Shown here: piece after piece, positions 34,728 to 44,004 of the stretch | How the letters are laid out: each line of letters begins with the position of its first letter | Numbering within the stretch: the stretch's first letter is position 1 | Notes under the pieces: generated by a model | Told to the model about the DNA's origin: nothing | Database searches by the model: none | The model's input: only the letters and a program-made list of their open reading frames with translations | Position numbers and translations under genes: made by a program | Source of the DNA: an uncultured Mycoplasmatota bacterium | GTDB taxonomy: Bacteria; Bacillota_I; Bacilli_A; RF39; UBA660 | DNA length: 64,000 nucleotides | Assembly: GCA_900545005.1 (NCBI GenBank) | Contig: UQXO01000001.1 | Coordinates: forward strand, 62,001 to 126,000 | Direction: 5' to 3'

Positions 34728-35216
34728 TTATTCATATTTAGATAAGACTTCTTTGATATATGATTTATATTCAATATTATCAGTCTTATTATCTTCAATT
34801 AGACACAAAGGCGGATACATAACACACCAAAAATTTTCCCCAAGACCTTGACCTAGAGTTATGACAAGTGAATTATAATAGCCGGCAGGATAATTAATGC
34901 CTTTATAAGTTTTTCCAGGGAAATAATTATCACCATAAGAGATATCATAAGGAACTTTATAAGTATTCAAAATCTTCTTAATGGCCGGAATATTGGTTTT
35001 TATGGAAGTATCAATATCTGGATTTTTAACTATCTCAGGTAAAATTTGTTTTATTATGTCTTCTTTAATTCGTTGTTTAGTTAATTGGTCTTCGATATTA
35101 TTAGAATTAGCAATTATCCGAAAACGAATTGAGTCATTAGGAATTATTATTTCCTCTTTATTAATATTTAAGTAAATGAGTGCAAGTAATGATAAAACTA
35201 CTATAACTTTTTTTAT
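34728..35216 (-). CDS. spoIIR: SpoIIR, sporulation signalling protein, with apparent ATA start
   Basis: The protein matches SpoIIR along its length: SIRFRIIANSNNIEDQ near the N-terminus, then FPGKTYKGINYPAGYYNSL, TLGQGLGENFWCVMYPPLC. In the only open frame no ATG, GTG or TTG occurs upstream of a TTG in the middle of the domain (34970). The frame opens after a TGA, and an ATA at 35216 lies 6 nt after GGGTGA and starts a signal-peptide-like helix (KKVIVVLSLLALIYL). SpoIIR is exported from the forespore to activate SpoIIGA and thereby SigE. prfA-prmC-spoIIR is the Bacillus order. Confidence 0.85.
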   Translation of the reverse strand: MKKVIVVLSLLALIYLNINKEEIIIPNDSIRFRIIANSNNIEDQLTKQRIKEDIIKQILPEIVKNPDIDTSIKTNIPAIKKILNTYKVPYDISYGDNYFPGKTYKGINYPAGYYNSLVITLGQGLGENFWCVMYPPLCLIEDNKTDNIEYKSYIKEVLSKYE

Positions 35217-35257
35217 AAAAAATCACCCAATTTAATATTGAGCGGTTTTAATATTTT

Positions 35258-35998
35258 TTATTCATTAATAATAAATAAATAGCGATTTTTACCAGCTAAG
35301 TCTTTTTTTACTTGAATAAAAGCTTCCGGATAATTTTCTTTAGCTAATCTGGTAATAGCATCACCTTGGGTACAACCAATTTCAAAAGCAATAATATTTT
35401 TGGGAGTCATAAACTCTTTACTTCTCTGTAAAATAATTTCATAAAATTCTAAGCCATCATTTTTAGCAAATAAAGCATTTTGGGGCTCATACTTAGTGGC
35501 TGGATCAACTGGCTCATCGTATCTAACATAGGGAGGATTACTCACTAAGATATTATACTTTTTAGAAATAGTACAATTCTTTATGTCACCATGAATAAAA
35601 TTAACACTAGCTTTATTTAAGACAGCGTTAGAACTAGCTAAATCAATAGCACTTTTAGAAATGTCTACTGTATCAACGGAAGTATTTAGTTCTTTAGACA
35701 AAGCAATAGCAATACAACCACTACCAGTGCCAACTTCTAAAATTTGCAAGTCTTCAAGAAAATGTTGGTTTTTGATAAGCTTAATTAACTCATCAACAAG
35801 TCCCTCAGTCTCAAAACGAGGTATTAAAGCTCTTTCATCAACATTTATTTTATAACCATAAAAATCAACATTACCAATTAAATACTGAATAGGGTAGTCA
35901 TTATTAATTTTTTCGATAACTTTATCCATATTATGAGGATATAATTTAGTTAATAATTCATAATCAGTATTAGAAATATATCTTTCTTTTTTAGTCAT
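35258..35998 (-). CDS. prmC: Release-factor glutamine methyltransferase
   Basis: The 246-residue protein has the S-adenosylmethionine loop EVGTGSGCIAIALS and the catalytic NPPYVRYDEP. The N-terminal helical part includes PIQYLIGNVDFYG and LIPRFETEGLV, typical of PrmC. It methylates the Gln of the GGQ loop in release factor 1, encoded directly upstream with a one-base overlap, the standard pairing. Confidence 0.96.
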   Translation of the reverse strand: MTKKERYISNTDYELLTKLYPHNMDKVIEKINNDYPIQYLIGNVDFYGYKINVDERALIPRFETEGLVDELIKLIKNQHFLEDLQILEVGTGSGCIAIALSKELNTSVDTVDISKSAIDLASSNAVLNKASVNFIHGDIKNCTISKKYNILVSNPPYVRYDEPVDPATKYEPQNALFAKNDGLEFYEIILQRSKEFMTPKNIIAFEIGCTQGDAITRLAKENYPEAFIQVKKDLAGKNRYLFIINE

Positions 35999-37050
35999 TA
36001 TTCGCCTGCTAATTTTAATCTCTGATCTTCAGTAATTAAAGCTTCAATAATAGGGTCCAGATTTCCTTCCATAACACGATCTAATTCCATAATTGAGAAG
36101 TTAATGCGATGGTCGGTTACACGATTTTGAGGATAATTATAGGTTCTAATTTTTTCACTACGGTCACCGGTACCAATTTTTTTACGAGACTCACCAACTT
36201 GTTGTTCTTTTTCAGCTAAGGCCGCATCATGTAATTTAGCTGCTAACATTTTCATAGCTTTTTCTTTATTTTTTAACTGAGAACGCTCTACTTGACAAGT
36301 AACGATGGTATTGGTTGGAATATGCGTAATACGAACGGCTGAGTTAGAGGTATTTACAGATTGACCGCCAGCTCCACTAGAATGGTAAACATCAATTTTT
36401 AAATCGGTTTCTTTGATTTCAACATCATTGACATTAACTTCAGGCATTACCAAAACAGTTGCAGTAGAAGTATGAACACGTCCGCCAGCTTCCGTAACTG
36501 GTACTCTTTGTACACGGTGAGAACCACTTTCAAATTTTAGTTTTGAATAAACATTTTCACCACGTATCATAAATTCGATTTGCGAATAACCGCCGGCTGA
36601 ACCTTCTATTTCATGTAATACCTCAATTTTCCAATTATTTTTCTCAGCATATCTGGTATACATTCGATATAAGTCGCCCGCAAAAATATTTGCTTCATCG
36701 CCGCCAGCAGCGCCTCTTATTTCCATAATAATATTTTTATCATCGTTGGGATCTTTGGGAATCAACAATAGTTGTAATTCTTTTTCTAAACGTTCCTTTG
36801 ATTCGGTTGCTGTAGCAATTTCTTCTTCAGCTAATTCTCTCATATCAGGATCATTAAGCATTTCTTTGGCTTCAAGAATGGTTTCATCACACTTTAAAAA
36901 TTCTTGATATTTTAAAACAATTTCTTCTAAATCAGCTTTTTCTTTAGAAAGTTTTCTTAATTTATTGTAGTCTTGCAAGACGTCTTCATGAGTTAATTCT
37001 TCAACCAATTCTTTGTATTTAGCTTGAATATTTTGTAATCTTTCTATCAT
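35998..37050 (-). CDS. prfA: Peptide chain release factor 1
   Basis: The 350-residue protein carries the peptidyl-tRNA hydrolysis motif SSGAGGQSVNTSNSAVRI and the codon-recognition region with PVTEAGGRVHTSTATV. EIRGAAGGDEANIFAGDLYR precedes it. It ends translation at UAA and UAG. Length is right. It is coupled with prmC. Confidence 0.97.
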   Translation of the reverse strand: MIERLQNIQAKYKELVEELTHEDVLQDYNKLRKLSKEKADLEEIVLKYQEFLKCDETILEAKEMLNDPDMRELAEEEIATATESKERLEKELQLLLIPKDPNDDKNIIMEIRGAAGGDEANIFAGDLYRMYTRYAEKNNWKIEVLHEIEGSAGGYSQIEFMIRGENVYSKLKFESGSHRVQRVPVTEAGGRVHTSTATVLVMPEVNVNDVEIKETDLKIDVYHSSGAGGQSVNTSNSAVRITHIPTNTIVTCQVERSQLKNKEKAMKMLAAKLHDAALAEKEQQVGESRKKIGTGDRSEKIRTYNYPQNRVTDHRINFSIMELDRVMEGNLDPIIEALITEDQRLKLAGE

Positions 37051-37114
37051 AAAAAGTTTTCCTTTCTCGTTAATTATATAAAACTAGTAGAAAAAAAGCA
37101 ATTATTTTCAATTG

Positions 37115-37552
37115 CTAATCTAAATTGCTATTTTCTTCATCAGAATCATCACTTACGACTACTAACCCCTGTAAATCGTCATCATCATCATCGGTTGGTT
37201 CATCTTCATCGTAATAAATATCTTCTTCTTCCTCTGGTTCTTCTTCTTCATTGTCTAAACCAGTATCAATATCTTCATCATCATCTTCCATAATTATTTT
37301 AGCTTGATGGCGACTTTTTAAGTCCCAAAAACCTTTTTCTAACATAATAAAGCGATGGTCAGTTGATAAGACTTGGAAAAAGTCAGCAATTTTAGCTTCA
37401 TATTCTTCATTAGAAAGTCCAAGTAAATCACATATTTCCTTGAAAAGGTCAGTTATTTTAATCTTCTCGCCAGTTGACTCTAAAATCATATAAGCAATGT
37501 CATCATAACTTTTTGACTCTAATTCTTCTTTGGATAAATCAGTTATTTTCAT
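37115..37552 (-). CDS. rpoE: RNA polymerase delta subunit
   Basis: The N-terminal 85 residues form the RpoE domain (SYDDIAYMILESTGEKI, then FIMLEKGFWDLKSRH). The other 55 residues are almost all Asp and Glu, the unstructured acidic tail. Delta displaces nucleic acid and speeds recycling of RNA polymerase in Firmicutes. argS lies 11 bp upstream and DUF1934 before that, as in Bacillus. AGGAGG precedes the ATG. Confidence 0.95.
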   Translation of the reverse strand: MKITDLSKEELESKSYDDIAYMILESTGEKIKITDLFKEICDLLGLSNEEYEAKIADFFQVLSTDHRFIMLEKGFWDLKSRHQAKIIMEDDDEDIDTGLDNEEEEPEEEEDIYYDEDEPTDDDDDDLQGLVVVSDDSDEENSNLD

Positions 37553-37563
37553 ATAAATTCCTC

Positions 37564-39312
37564 CTACATTTTTTCCGGTATTTCTATACCTAGTATATTC
37601 AACAGTTTAATATTATTCTCATAAATTATTTTTGTCAATACTAACCAAGACTCTCTTATACTTTTATCTTCAGCAATTAAAACTTTATTAGAAGAATAAA
37701 AGTTATTATAAAGGTTAGTTATTTTATATAAATAATCAGTAATATCATTTAAAGATTTAGCTGTAAAAGCTTTCTCTAAAATGCTTCTTAAGGTTGTTGT
37801 CATAAGAATAATTTCTCTTTCAATAGGAGTTGTAATCTTATGATAGTCTTGATATGTAATATTACTTTCTTCGGCTTTTCGAAGTAGAGACTTCATTCTG
37901 ATGCTTGAATAAAGTAAATATGGGCCAGTTTTCCCTTGTAAATCGCTAAATTTAACAGGGTCAAAATTATAATCTTTACCGCGAAAAGGAATAAGATCAG
38001 CATATTTGACGGTCGCAATGCCAATAGTTTCGGCAATTTTATCTCTTTCAGGTCCCGTAATGTTTGGCATAATTTTTTTCTCACACTCAGAAACAACCGT
38101 ATCTAATAAAGTTTCTAGTTTCATGACACCACCATCACGAGTTTTAAATGGTTTGCCATCCACTCCGTTCATTGTTCCAAAGGGAATAAATTCTAATTTA
38201 GTATCTTCAGAAACAATTTTAGCTTTTCTAGCGGCACGGAAAACCTGTTCAAAATGTAAGGTTTGACGGGCATCGGCTAAGTACCAAATTTCATCTGGTT
38301 TCCACATTTTCATACGTTCCCAAATGCAAGCTAAGTCGGTCGTTTGGTATGATGCGGAACCATTGCTTTTCTCTAAGATTAATGGGGGAACTTCATGGTC
38401 ATCATTTTCTTCATTGACATAAATTACTTTAGCACCATTAGATTCTTCAACAAGTCCTAGAGAATTTAAATAGGTAGTCATTTCCGGAATATATTTACTA
38501 CCATCAGACTCACCTTCCCAAATATCAAAGGTCGTATTAAGTCTATCATAAACACGTTTAATATCAGCTTTAGATATTTTCATAATAGCATTCCATAAGG
38601 CCATTAATCCTGGAGTTCCTTCTTGAAATTTTAAAGTCATTAGACGAGCTTCTTCAAGATAATTTTCATCTTCTTTAGCCTTAATACTAGCTAGAGGATA
38701 AATTTCAATTAAATCATCATTAGTAATTGGTAAATCTTGGGGATATTCTCCTTGATAGTTTTCATCAAAATAAGGTAAAGATGGGTAACGATGTTTAATC
38801 TCCGTCATGACAAGACCGATTGGACGTCCAAAGTCTCCTAAATGAGCATCACTATAAGTTTTATAACCTAGAGAGCTCGCTAATCTTTTTAAAGCTTCGC
38901 CAATGTTAGCTGGGCGTAAATGACCAACATGTAAAGCCTTGGCAACATTTGCTCCGCCATAATCAAAAAAGATGGTTTTGGGCTCATTAGTATAGTAATT
39001 CCAATTAATATTTTTGTTCAAACGATTGAAATAAGCAATTAAAGCTTCATCTTTAAAAGTAATATTAATAAATCCCGGACCAGCAATATTAACATTATTA
39101 TAACGATTATCTTTATTTAAAGCCTCAACAATCTTACTAGCAATTTCTCTAGGATTTTGATGAAGCTCACTAGCTAAAGACATAGCGCCATTATATTGGT
39201 AGTCTCCCAGTTCCTTACGAGCTGAGGGACTTAGAGTCACACTAGTAACATTAAACCCACAATCTTTAAGAAGTTGTAAAAAATAAGCTTCTTCCTCTTT
39301 TATAAAACTCAT
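37564..39312 (-). CDS. argS: Arginyl-tRNA synthetase
   Basis: The 582-residue protein has the N-terminal additional domain, then class I HIGH-type ALHVGHLRPANIGE and, instead of KMSKS, the FKTRDGG motif usual for ArgRS. The C-terminal anticodon-binding domain follows (YLLYSSIRMKSLLRK). It is slightly longer than the Bacillus enzyme. It charges tRNA-Arg. Confidence 0.96.
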   Translation of the reverse strand: MSFIKEEEAYFLQLLKDCGFNVTSVTLSPSARKELGDYQYNGAMSLASELHQNPREIASKIVEALNKDNRYNNVNIAGPGFINITFKDEALIAYFNRLNKNINWNYYTNEPKTIFFDYGGANVAKALHVGHLRPANIGEALKRLASSLGYKTYSDAHLGDFGRPIGLVMTEIKHRYPSLPYFDENYQGEYPQDLPITNDDLIEIYPLASIKAKEDENYLEEARLMTLKFQEGTPGLMALWNAIMKISKADIKRVYDRLNTTFDIWEGESDGSKYIPEMTTYLNSLGLVEESNGAKVIYVNEENDDHEVPPLILEKSNGSASYQTTDLACIWERMKMWKPDEIWYLADARQTLHFEQVFRAARKAKIVSEDTKLEFIPFGTMNGVDGKPFKTRDGGVMKLETLLDTVVSECEKKIMPNITGPERDKIAETIGIATVKYADLIPFRGKDYNFDPVKFSDLQGKTGPYLLYSSIRMKSLLRKAEESNITYQDYHKITTPIEREIILMTTTLRSILEKAFTAKSLNDITDYLYKITNLYNNFYSSNKVLIAEDKSIRESWLVLTKIIYENNIKLLNILGIEIPEKM

Positions 39313-39339
39313 ATCTAATACCTTACACCTTTCTTTGTA

Positions 39340-39699
39340 CTAATTAAAATCTAATTCTAATTTAGTAAATTTGTCATCGCTTTCTAACTGATAATAAATA
39401 TCTAATTTATCATCTTGAATATCAAATTCGGCACTATCGACAATTATATCAACAAAAGCATCTATTTCTTTTAGAAGATAACGACATTTGTGATTACCAT
39501 TTTTTTTGATTGTTATTTCTAAAGTTGACTCATCATTGTCTCTAATAATGATTAAAGAATCGTCAGAAACAGTAATGGTATGAGAAACATTATCTAAAAT
39601 AAATTCATATTTATTATCAGTTTTCTTATAGTCTAGTTGTAGTCTTTCTATAAATAAATCATTATTTTTATATAATTTTAAACTTAAGAAATTATTCAA
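39340..39699 (-). CDS. DUF1934 (YwiB-like) beta-barrel protein
   Basis: The 119-residue protein is beta-rich with the lipocalin-like pattern of the YwiB family. Strand pairs such as KYEFILDNVSHTITV and KLDIYYQLESDD alternate polar and hydrophobic residues. Position before argS-rpoE is exactly that of ywiB in Bacillus, and this decides the assignment. Role is unknown. Confidence 0.7.
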   Translation of the reverse strand: MNNFLSLKLYKNNDLFIERLQLDYKKTDNKYEFILDNVSHTITVSDDSLIIIRDNDESTLEITIKKNGNHKCRYLLKEIDAFVDIIVDSAEFDIQDDKLDIYYQLESDDKFTKLELDFN

Positions 39700-39799
39700 A
39701 AAACATTACCTCCGTTTTTTTCTAAAACATTATAACATAGGTCTTTTAAAATAACTACATAAATTACATATTTTTTTCCATAATAGAAATGGTGATGAT

Positions 39800-41749
39800 A
39801 TGAAGTTTATCAAGAAAACTTTAAAGCTGGGATTAATTTTTAGTATTTTAGGGATACTTGGCATTATTAGTTTATATGTTGTGGCCTACTTTTCACCAGT
39901 TTTAGACATTAAAAATACTGGTCAGTATTATATTTATGACAATGATAATTCCTTACTTTTCCAAGGTAGTGGCAACTCCAAATGGGTTTCTTTAAGTGAT
40001 GTATCTCCTTACTTTATTGATGCTATAATAAGTACTGAAGATAAAAACTTTTATAAACATAATGGTTTTGATTATTTAAGAATTATAAAAACCTTATTTG
40101 TTAATATGAAAAAAGGAGCAATTGTTGGGGGAGCTTCCACAATATCACAACAATATGTTAAGAATTTATATTTAGATTTTGATAAAACATGGGAACGGAA
40201 ATTAGAAGAAGCTTGGCTCACTTTAAAATTGGAAGTACATTATTCTAAAGATGATATTTTAGAGGGTTATATAAATACAATTAATTTTGGACAAGGAAAT
40301 TATGGGATAGAAGACGCAGCTAGTTTTTATTTTAATAAGCATGCTAAAGATTTAAATTTAGAAGAAAGTATTATTTTATCAGGAATTCCCAAGGGTCCTA
40401 GCTACTATAATCCATTAAGTAACTATGATAATGCGATAAAAAGAGCAAAAGTCGTCGCAACAGCGATGGTTAATAATAATAAAATTGATGAAACTACTAA
40501 GGACAATCTTTTTCAAGAAAAATTAAATATTTACGGGAAAAGAACGGAGAATAATTTAAATACTATTATGTATTATCAAGATTTAGTTATGAAAGAGCTA
40601 GAGAAAATTAGTAGTATTCCCAATTCTTTGATTGATACTGGCGGTTTAAAAATTTATACTTCGTTTGATAAGAATTTACAGACTACTTTAGAAAATAGCA
40701 TTAATAAAAATATGACTGATAATGATTTACAAGTAGCAAGTGTAGTTATTGACCCAAAAACTGGTAATGTCATGGCTTTAGCAGGAGGTAGAGACTATAC
40801 AAAAAGTCAGTTTAACAGGGTTTCAACGATGAAAAGACAAGTAGGTAGTACTATGAAACCTCTTTTATACTATGCAGCCTTAGAAAATGGTATGACTTCA
40901 TCTTCGACCTTTTTAAGTCAAGAAACTACCTTTGTTTTTTCTCAAAATGATACTTATTCACCCCAAAATTTTAACCAAAGATATGCAAACAAAGAGATAA
41001 CTATGGCGGCCGCTTTAAGTTATAGCGACAATATTTACGCAGTAAAAACACATTTGTTTTTAGGAACTGATACTTTAGTTAATATTTCACACCGGATGGG
41101 TATTAATGAGTATTTACCTAGTATTGCCTCTCTTCCTTTAGGAACAATAGAGCTATCAATGTTAGATTTTGCTAATGCTTATACAACCTTAGCAAGTGGT
41201 GGTTACAAAAAAGATTTAACTTTTATAAAGAAAGTAACGGATATAAATGGTAATATTCTTTATGAAAAGAAAGATAAAAGTACCCAAGTTCTAAATACCA
41301 GTTATACTTATATCTTAAATAATTTACTGACTTCGACTTATGATAGTGCTTTTAAAGATTATAATAATCCAACGATAATTAATTTAGCTTCGAAAATAAG
41401 CCGAAAATACGCTATGAAAACGGGTTCGACAGGAACTGATTGTTGGATGATTGGCTATAATCCAGACGTTTTAATGTTAGTTTGGAATGGTTATGATGAT
41501 AACCGAGAATTAAATGGTACGAACAGTAATATTAGTAAAAATATTTGGGTTGAAACAGTCGAGGAGTATTTAAAGAACAAGGAAAGTACCTGGTATGAAA
41601 AACCAGATAATGTGGTTGGTATTCCAAGAGATGCTGTAACGGGAAAAGATGTTACGGATATTAATAAATCTTTTATTTACTATTATGTTAAAGGAAGCGA
41701 TATTGTCGTAAGTAATGACTCTTCTGAAGAAAAACAAAAGTTAGAATAA
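39800..41749 (+). CDS. Class A penicillin-binding protein (transglycosylase/transpeptidase)
   Basis: The 649-residue protein has a membrane anchor (about 10-32), a GT51 glycosyltransferase domain with STEDKNFYKHNGFD and GGASTISQQYVKN, and a transpeptidase domain with the active-site RQVGSTMKPLLYY, SYSDN and KTGSTGTDCW. It is shorter than PBP1a and lacks C-terminal additions, so it resembles PbpF/PbpG or PBP2D of spore formers. It polymerises and cross-links peptidoglycan at the outer membrane face. It is the only plus-strand gene in the 26-49 kb block. Confidence 0.93.
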   Translation: MKFIKKTLKLGLIFSILGILGIISLYVVAYFSPVLDIKNTGQYYIYDNDNSLLFQGSGNSKWVSLSDVSPYFIDAIISTEDKNFYKHNGFDYLRIIKTLFVNMKKGAIVGGASTISQQYVKNLYLDFDKTWERKLEEAWLTLKLEVHYSKDDILEGYINTINFGQGNYGIEDAASFYFNKHAKDLNLEESIILSGIPKGPSYYNPLSNYDNAIKRAKVVATAMVNNNKIDETTKDNLFQEKLNIYGKRTENNLNTIMYYQDLVMKELEKISSIPNSLIDTGGLKIYTSFDKNLQTTLENSINKNMTDNDLQVASVVIDPKTGNVMALAGGRDYTKSQFNRVSTMKRQVGSTMKPLLYYAALENGMTSSSTFLSQETTFVFSQNDTYSPQNFNQRYANKEITMAAALSYSDNIYAVKTHLFLGTDTLVNISHRMGINEYLPSIASLPLGTIELSMLDFANAYTTLASGGYKKDLTFIKKVTDINGNILYEKKDKSTQVLNTSYTYILNNLLTSTYDSAFKDYNNPTIINLASKISRKYAMKTGSTGTDCWMIGYNPDVLMLVWNGYDDNRELNGTNSNISKNIWVETVEEYLKNKESTWYEKPDNVVGIPRDAVTGKDVTDINKSFIYYYVKGSDIVVSNDSSEEKQKLE

Positions 41750-41841
41750 ATTAAGTTAGTTATGATTTTAATCACCTTAATCACCAAATAAAAAAGAAAC
41801 TTTTAAATCACATTTTGGTAGGAAAATTAATTTTTTTAAAT

Positions 41842-41883
41842 TTAAAAACCTATAGTGTCTATCTTAAACATTATAGGTTTATT
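41842..41883. terminator. Terminator between the PBP and noc genes
   Basis: AAACCTATA pairs with TATAGGTTT, with T-rich flanks on both sides; mainly suited to noc on the minus strand. Confidence 0.6.
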
Positions 41884-43236
41884 TTACATATTAATATCAA
41901 TGGTAATTTTGCAACCATTATCTTTATTTTCAAAATTGTAGTCAACTAAGAAGCCTTGACTTTTCAAGTTATTAATAATGTCTTCAATATCTTTTTTGAC
42001 ATCATTAATGTTTTCTTTAGAGACAGAATTATCAGGAACATAACCATCTAATAAACTCATAGGATCAAATAGTTCTTCAGGTTCTACCTGATTTTTTGTA
42101 GTCTTTATATCATTATTATTACTTGGATTAAAAGGAGTAAAAAATTTATTATTAGGATTTAGAGAAGTTATATCACCAGTAACAGGGTTATGATTATCAT
42201 AAGAGGTATCATTTGGTTGAGGTTTGGAAGATGTCTCAGTATCAGAGTTTAAGACTTCTAAATCCTTTTTAGCTGGGACTTCTTCTTCTGGTTGCAAAAA
42301 GTCAAAAGAGAAGTAACCTTTATTACCAATATTTTGTTTAGCTTGGTCTTCGGTACTTAAAGGCTCCAAAGTTTCAAAAAAAGTTGTTTTTTGTTTATCT
42401 TCATAGGGATTAGTTAAAATATCATTAGTTTTTGGTGTCTCTTCAAGTTCATCAATAATTTCAACTTTAGGAGTAGTACCTGCATTACTGGAAGTTTCTT
42501 CACTATAATCAGTTAAAATATCATCAGCTTTATTAACTAATTTAGGATTTTTCTTATTGATATCAACAGCCTCTTTTTTGATATCATCAACATTAGGATT
42601 AATATCAACTAGAGGAATATCATTACTTTGTTCGGATTGTTTTAGTTTTTTTAACTCTTGATCTAATTGACGAACTGTTAAACGCTCATTAATAATTCTA
42701 GCTAGCCATTCTTTTTCTTGGTTTTTATCATCTAAAATAAGAAGACTTCTAGCATGACGTTCACTTATTTTTCCCTCTAAAAGAGCTTGTTGAACGGACT
42801 CATCAAGGTTCAAAAGACGTAATTTGTTGGCAACCGAACTTTGAGAAATTCCCATTTTTTGAGCTAATTGTTCTTGAGTATAACCCTTATCTAAAAGATT
42901 TTTATAACTTCTAGCTTCTTCAATAGGAGTTAAGTTTCTTCTTTGAATATTTTCGACAAGAGCTATTTCTGCTGAAGAATTATCATCGATATTAGAAATA
43001 ACAGCAGGAACCTTGGTAAGGCCAGCCATAACAGAGGCCTTATAACGGCGTTCACCAGCAATTATTTCATATTTATTTCCTAATTTTCTTAGGACTAGTG
43101 GTTGAATAATACCATGTTCTTTTATTGAAGATGCTAATTCTTTTAAACCTTGCTCGTCAAAAGATAGGCGAGGTTGAAAGCGATTAGGAATTATATCATC
43201 AATATTAACTTGTAAAACATTTTCTTCCATTTTCAT
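41884..43236 (-). CDS. noc: ParB-family nucleoid occlusion protein, Noc type
   Basis: The ParB domain shows NRFQPR, IAGERRYKA (CTP-binding motif) and ENIQRRNLTPIEEA. In the DNA-binding helices Gln132, Lys138 and Arg160 (SQSSVANKLRLL, ISERHAR) sit where Noc has Gln, Lys and Arg and ParB has Arg, another residue and Gly. Position next to rsmG is that of noc. Two features differ: no N-terminal amphipathic membrane-binding helix precedes the ParB domain, and a disordered linker of about 190 residues rich in Asn, Asp, Glu and Pro follows before the C-terminal dimer helix. It should bind ATTTCCCGGGAAAT sites, found at 60.8-63.5 kb. Confidence 0.85.
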   Translation of the reverse strand: MKMEENVLQVNIDDIIPNRFQPRLSFDEQGLKELASSIKEHGIIQPLVLRKLGNKYEIIAGERRYKASVMAGLTKVPAVISNIDDNSSAEIALVENIQRRNLTPIEEARSYKNLLDKGYTQEQLAQKMGISQSSVANKLRLLNLDESVQQALLEGKISERHARSLLILDDKNQEKEWLARIINERLTVRQLDQELKKLKQSEQSNDIPLVDINPNVDDIKKEAVDINKKNPKLVNKADDILTDYSEETSSNAGTTPKVEIIDELEETPKTNDILTNPYEDKQKTTFFETLEPLSTEDQAKQNIGNKGYFSFDFLQPEEEVPAKKDLEVLNSDTETSSKPQPNDTSYDNHNPVTGDITSLNPNNKFFTPFNPSNNNDIKTTKNQVEPEELFDPMSLLDGYVPDNSVSKENINDVKKDIEDIINNLKSQGFLVDYNFENKDNGCKITIDINM

Positions 43237-43287
43237 TTTGAGTGGCCCCTTTACTATTATAATCTATATTAATAATACCTTATTATT

Positions 43288-44004
43288 TTACTTTTTGCAA
43301 CTTAATTTACTTGCATTTTTAATTTGGTTATAGTTTCGTGGATACTTGTGATTAGTAGCTTTTTCTTTTCTTATACAGATGATGGCACGGTTAGCTTCAA
43401 TCTTTGGTAAGGAGAATTTTTCAATTTTTTCGACTTTAGAATCTAACTTTTTTAGAATAGGTAAGGTTGCTTGAAGTTCTTCTTGATAATTAGACTTCAT
43501 GGCAACAAATAAGCCATTTGTTTTAACATAAGGAATAGATAGTTCAGCTAAAATATCCAAACTAGCAACCGCACGTGAAGTAACAACATCATAATATTCA
43601 CGACGATTAACAATAAATTCTTCAGCACGACCATAAATTATTTCAACATTAAGATTTAATTCTTGAGCTAAAGCCTTTAAAAAGTTAATCTTTTTATTAT
43701 TAGAATCCATTAAAGTTATTTGTAAATGTGGATAAATAATTTTTAAAACCATCCCAGGAAAACCAGGACCAGTACCAATATCTAATAAAGTATTTACTTC
43801 TTTTAAATTAATGGCTTTGACAATAGTTAAGGAGTCATAAAAGTGTTTTAAATAGACTTCATTTATGTTCCTAATTGCCGTTAAATTAGTATGTTGGTTA
43901 TATTCTAAAAGAAAAGAAGCATATTCTTTTAATTGGTCTAGCTTTTCTGGAGTTACTTCAATATTTAATTTAGTTAATTCAGTAATAAATTCCTCTTCAG
44001 TCAT
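43288..44004 (-). CDS. rsmG: 16S rRNA m7G527 methyltransferase
   Basis: The 238-residue protein has the Rossmann fold loop DIGTGPGFPGMVLKI and VTSRAVASLDILAE, both diagnostic for RsmG (GidB). TNLTAIRN is near the N-terminus. It methylates G527 in the 530 loop; loss gives low-level streptomycin resistance in many bacteria. Its start overlaps the mnmG stop by one base. Confidence 0.95.
   Translation of the reverse strand: MTEEEFITELTKLNIEVTPEKLDQLKEYASFLLEYNQHTNLTAIRNINEVYLKHFYDSLTIVKAINLKEVNTLLDIGTGPGFPGMVLKIIYPHLQITLMDSNNKKINFLKALAQELNLNVEIIYGRAEEFIVNRREYYDVVTSRAVASLDILAELSIPYVKTNGLFVAMKSNYQEELQATLPILKKLDSKVEKIEKFSLPKIEANRAIICIRKEKATNHKYPRNYNQIKNASKLSCKK

Noticed and set aside
34728..34970. 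Truncated 80-residue SpoIIR starting at TTG
   Set aside because: The same frame stays open upstream for 82 codons with clear SpoIIR similarity, so the TTG is internal.
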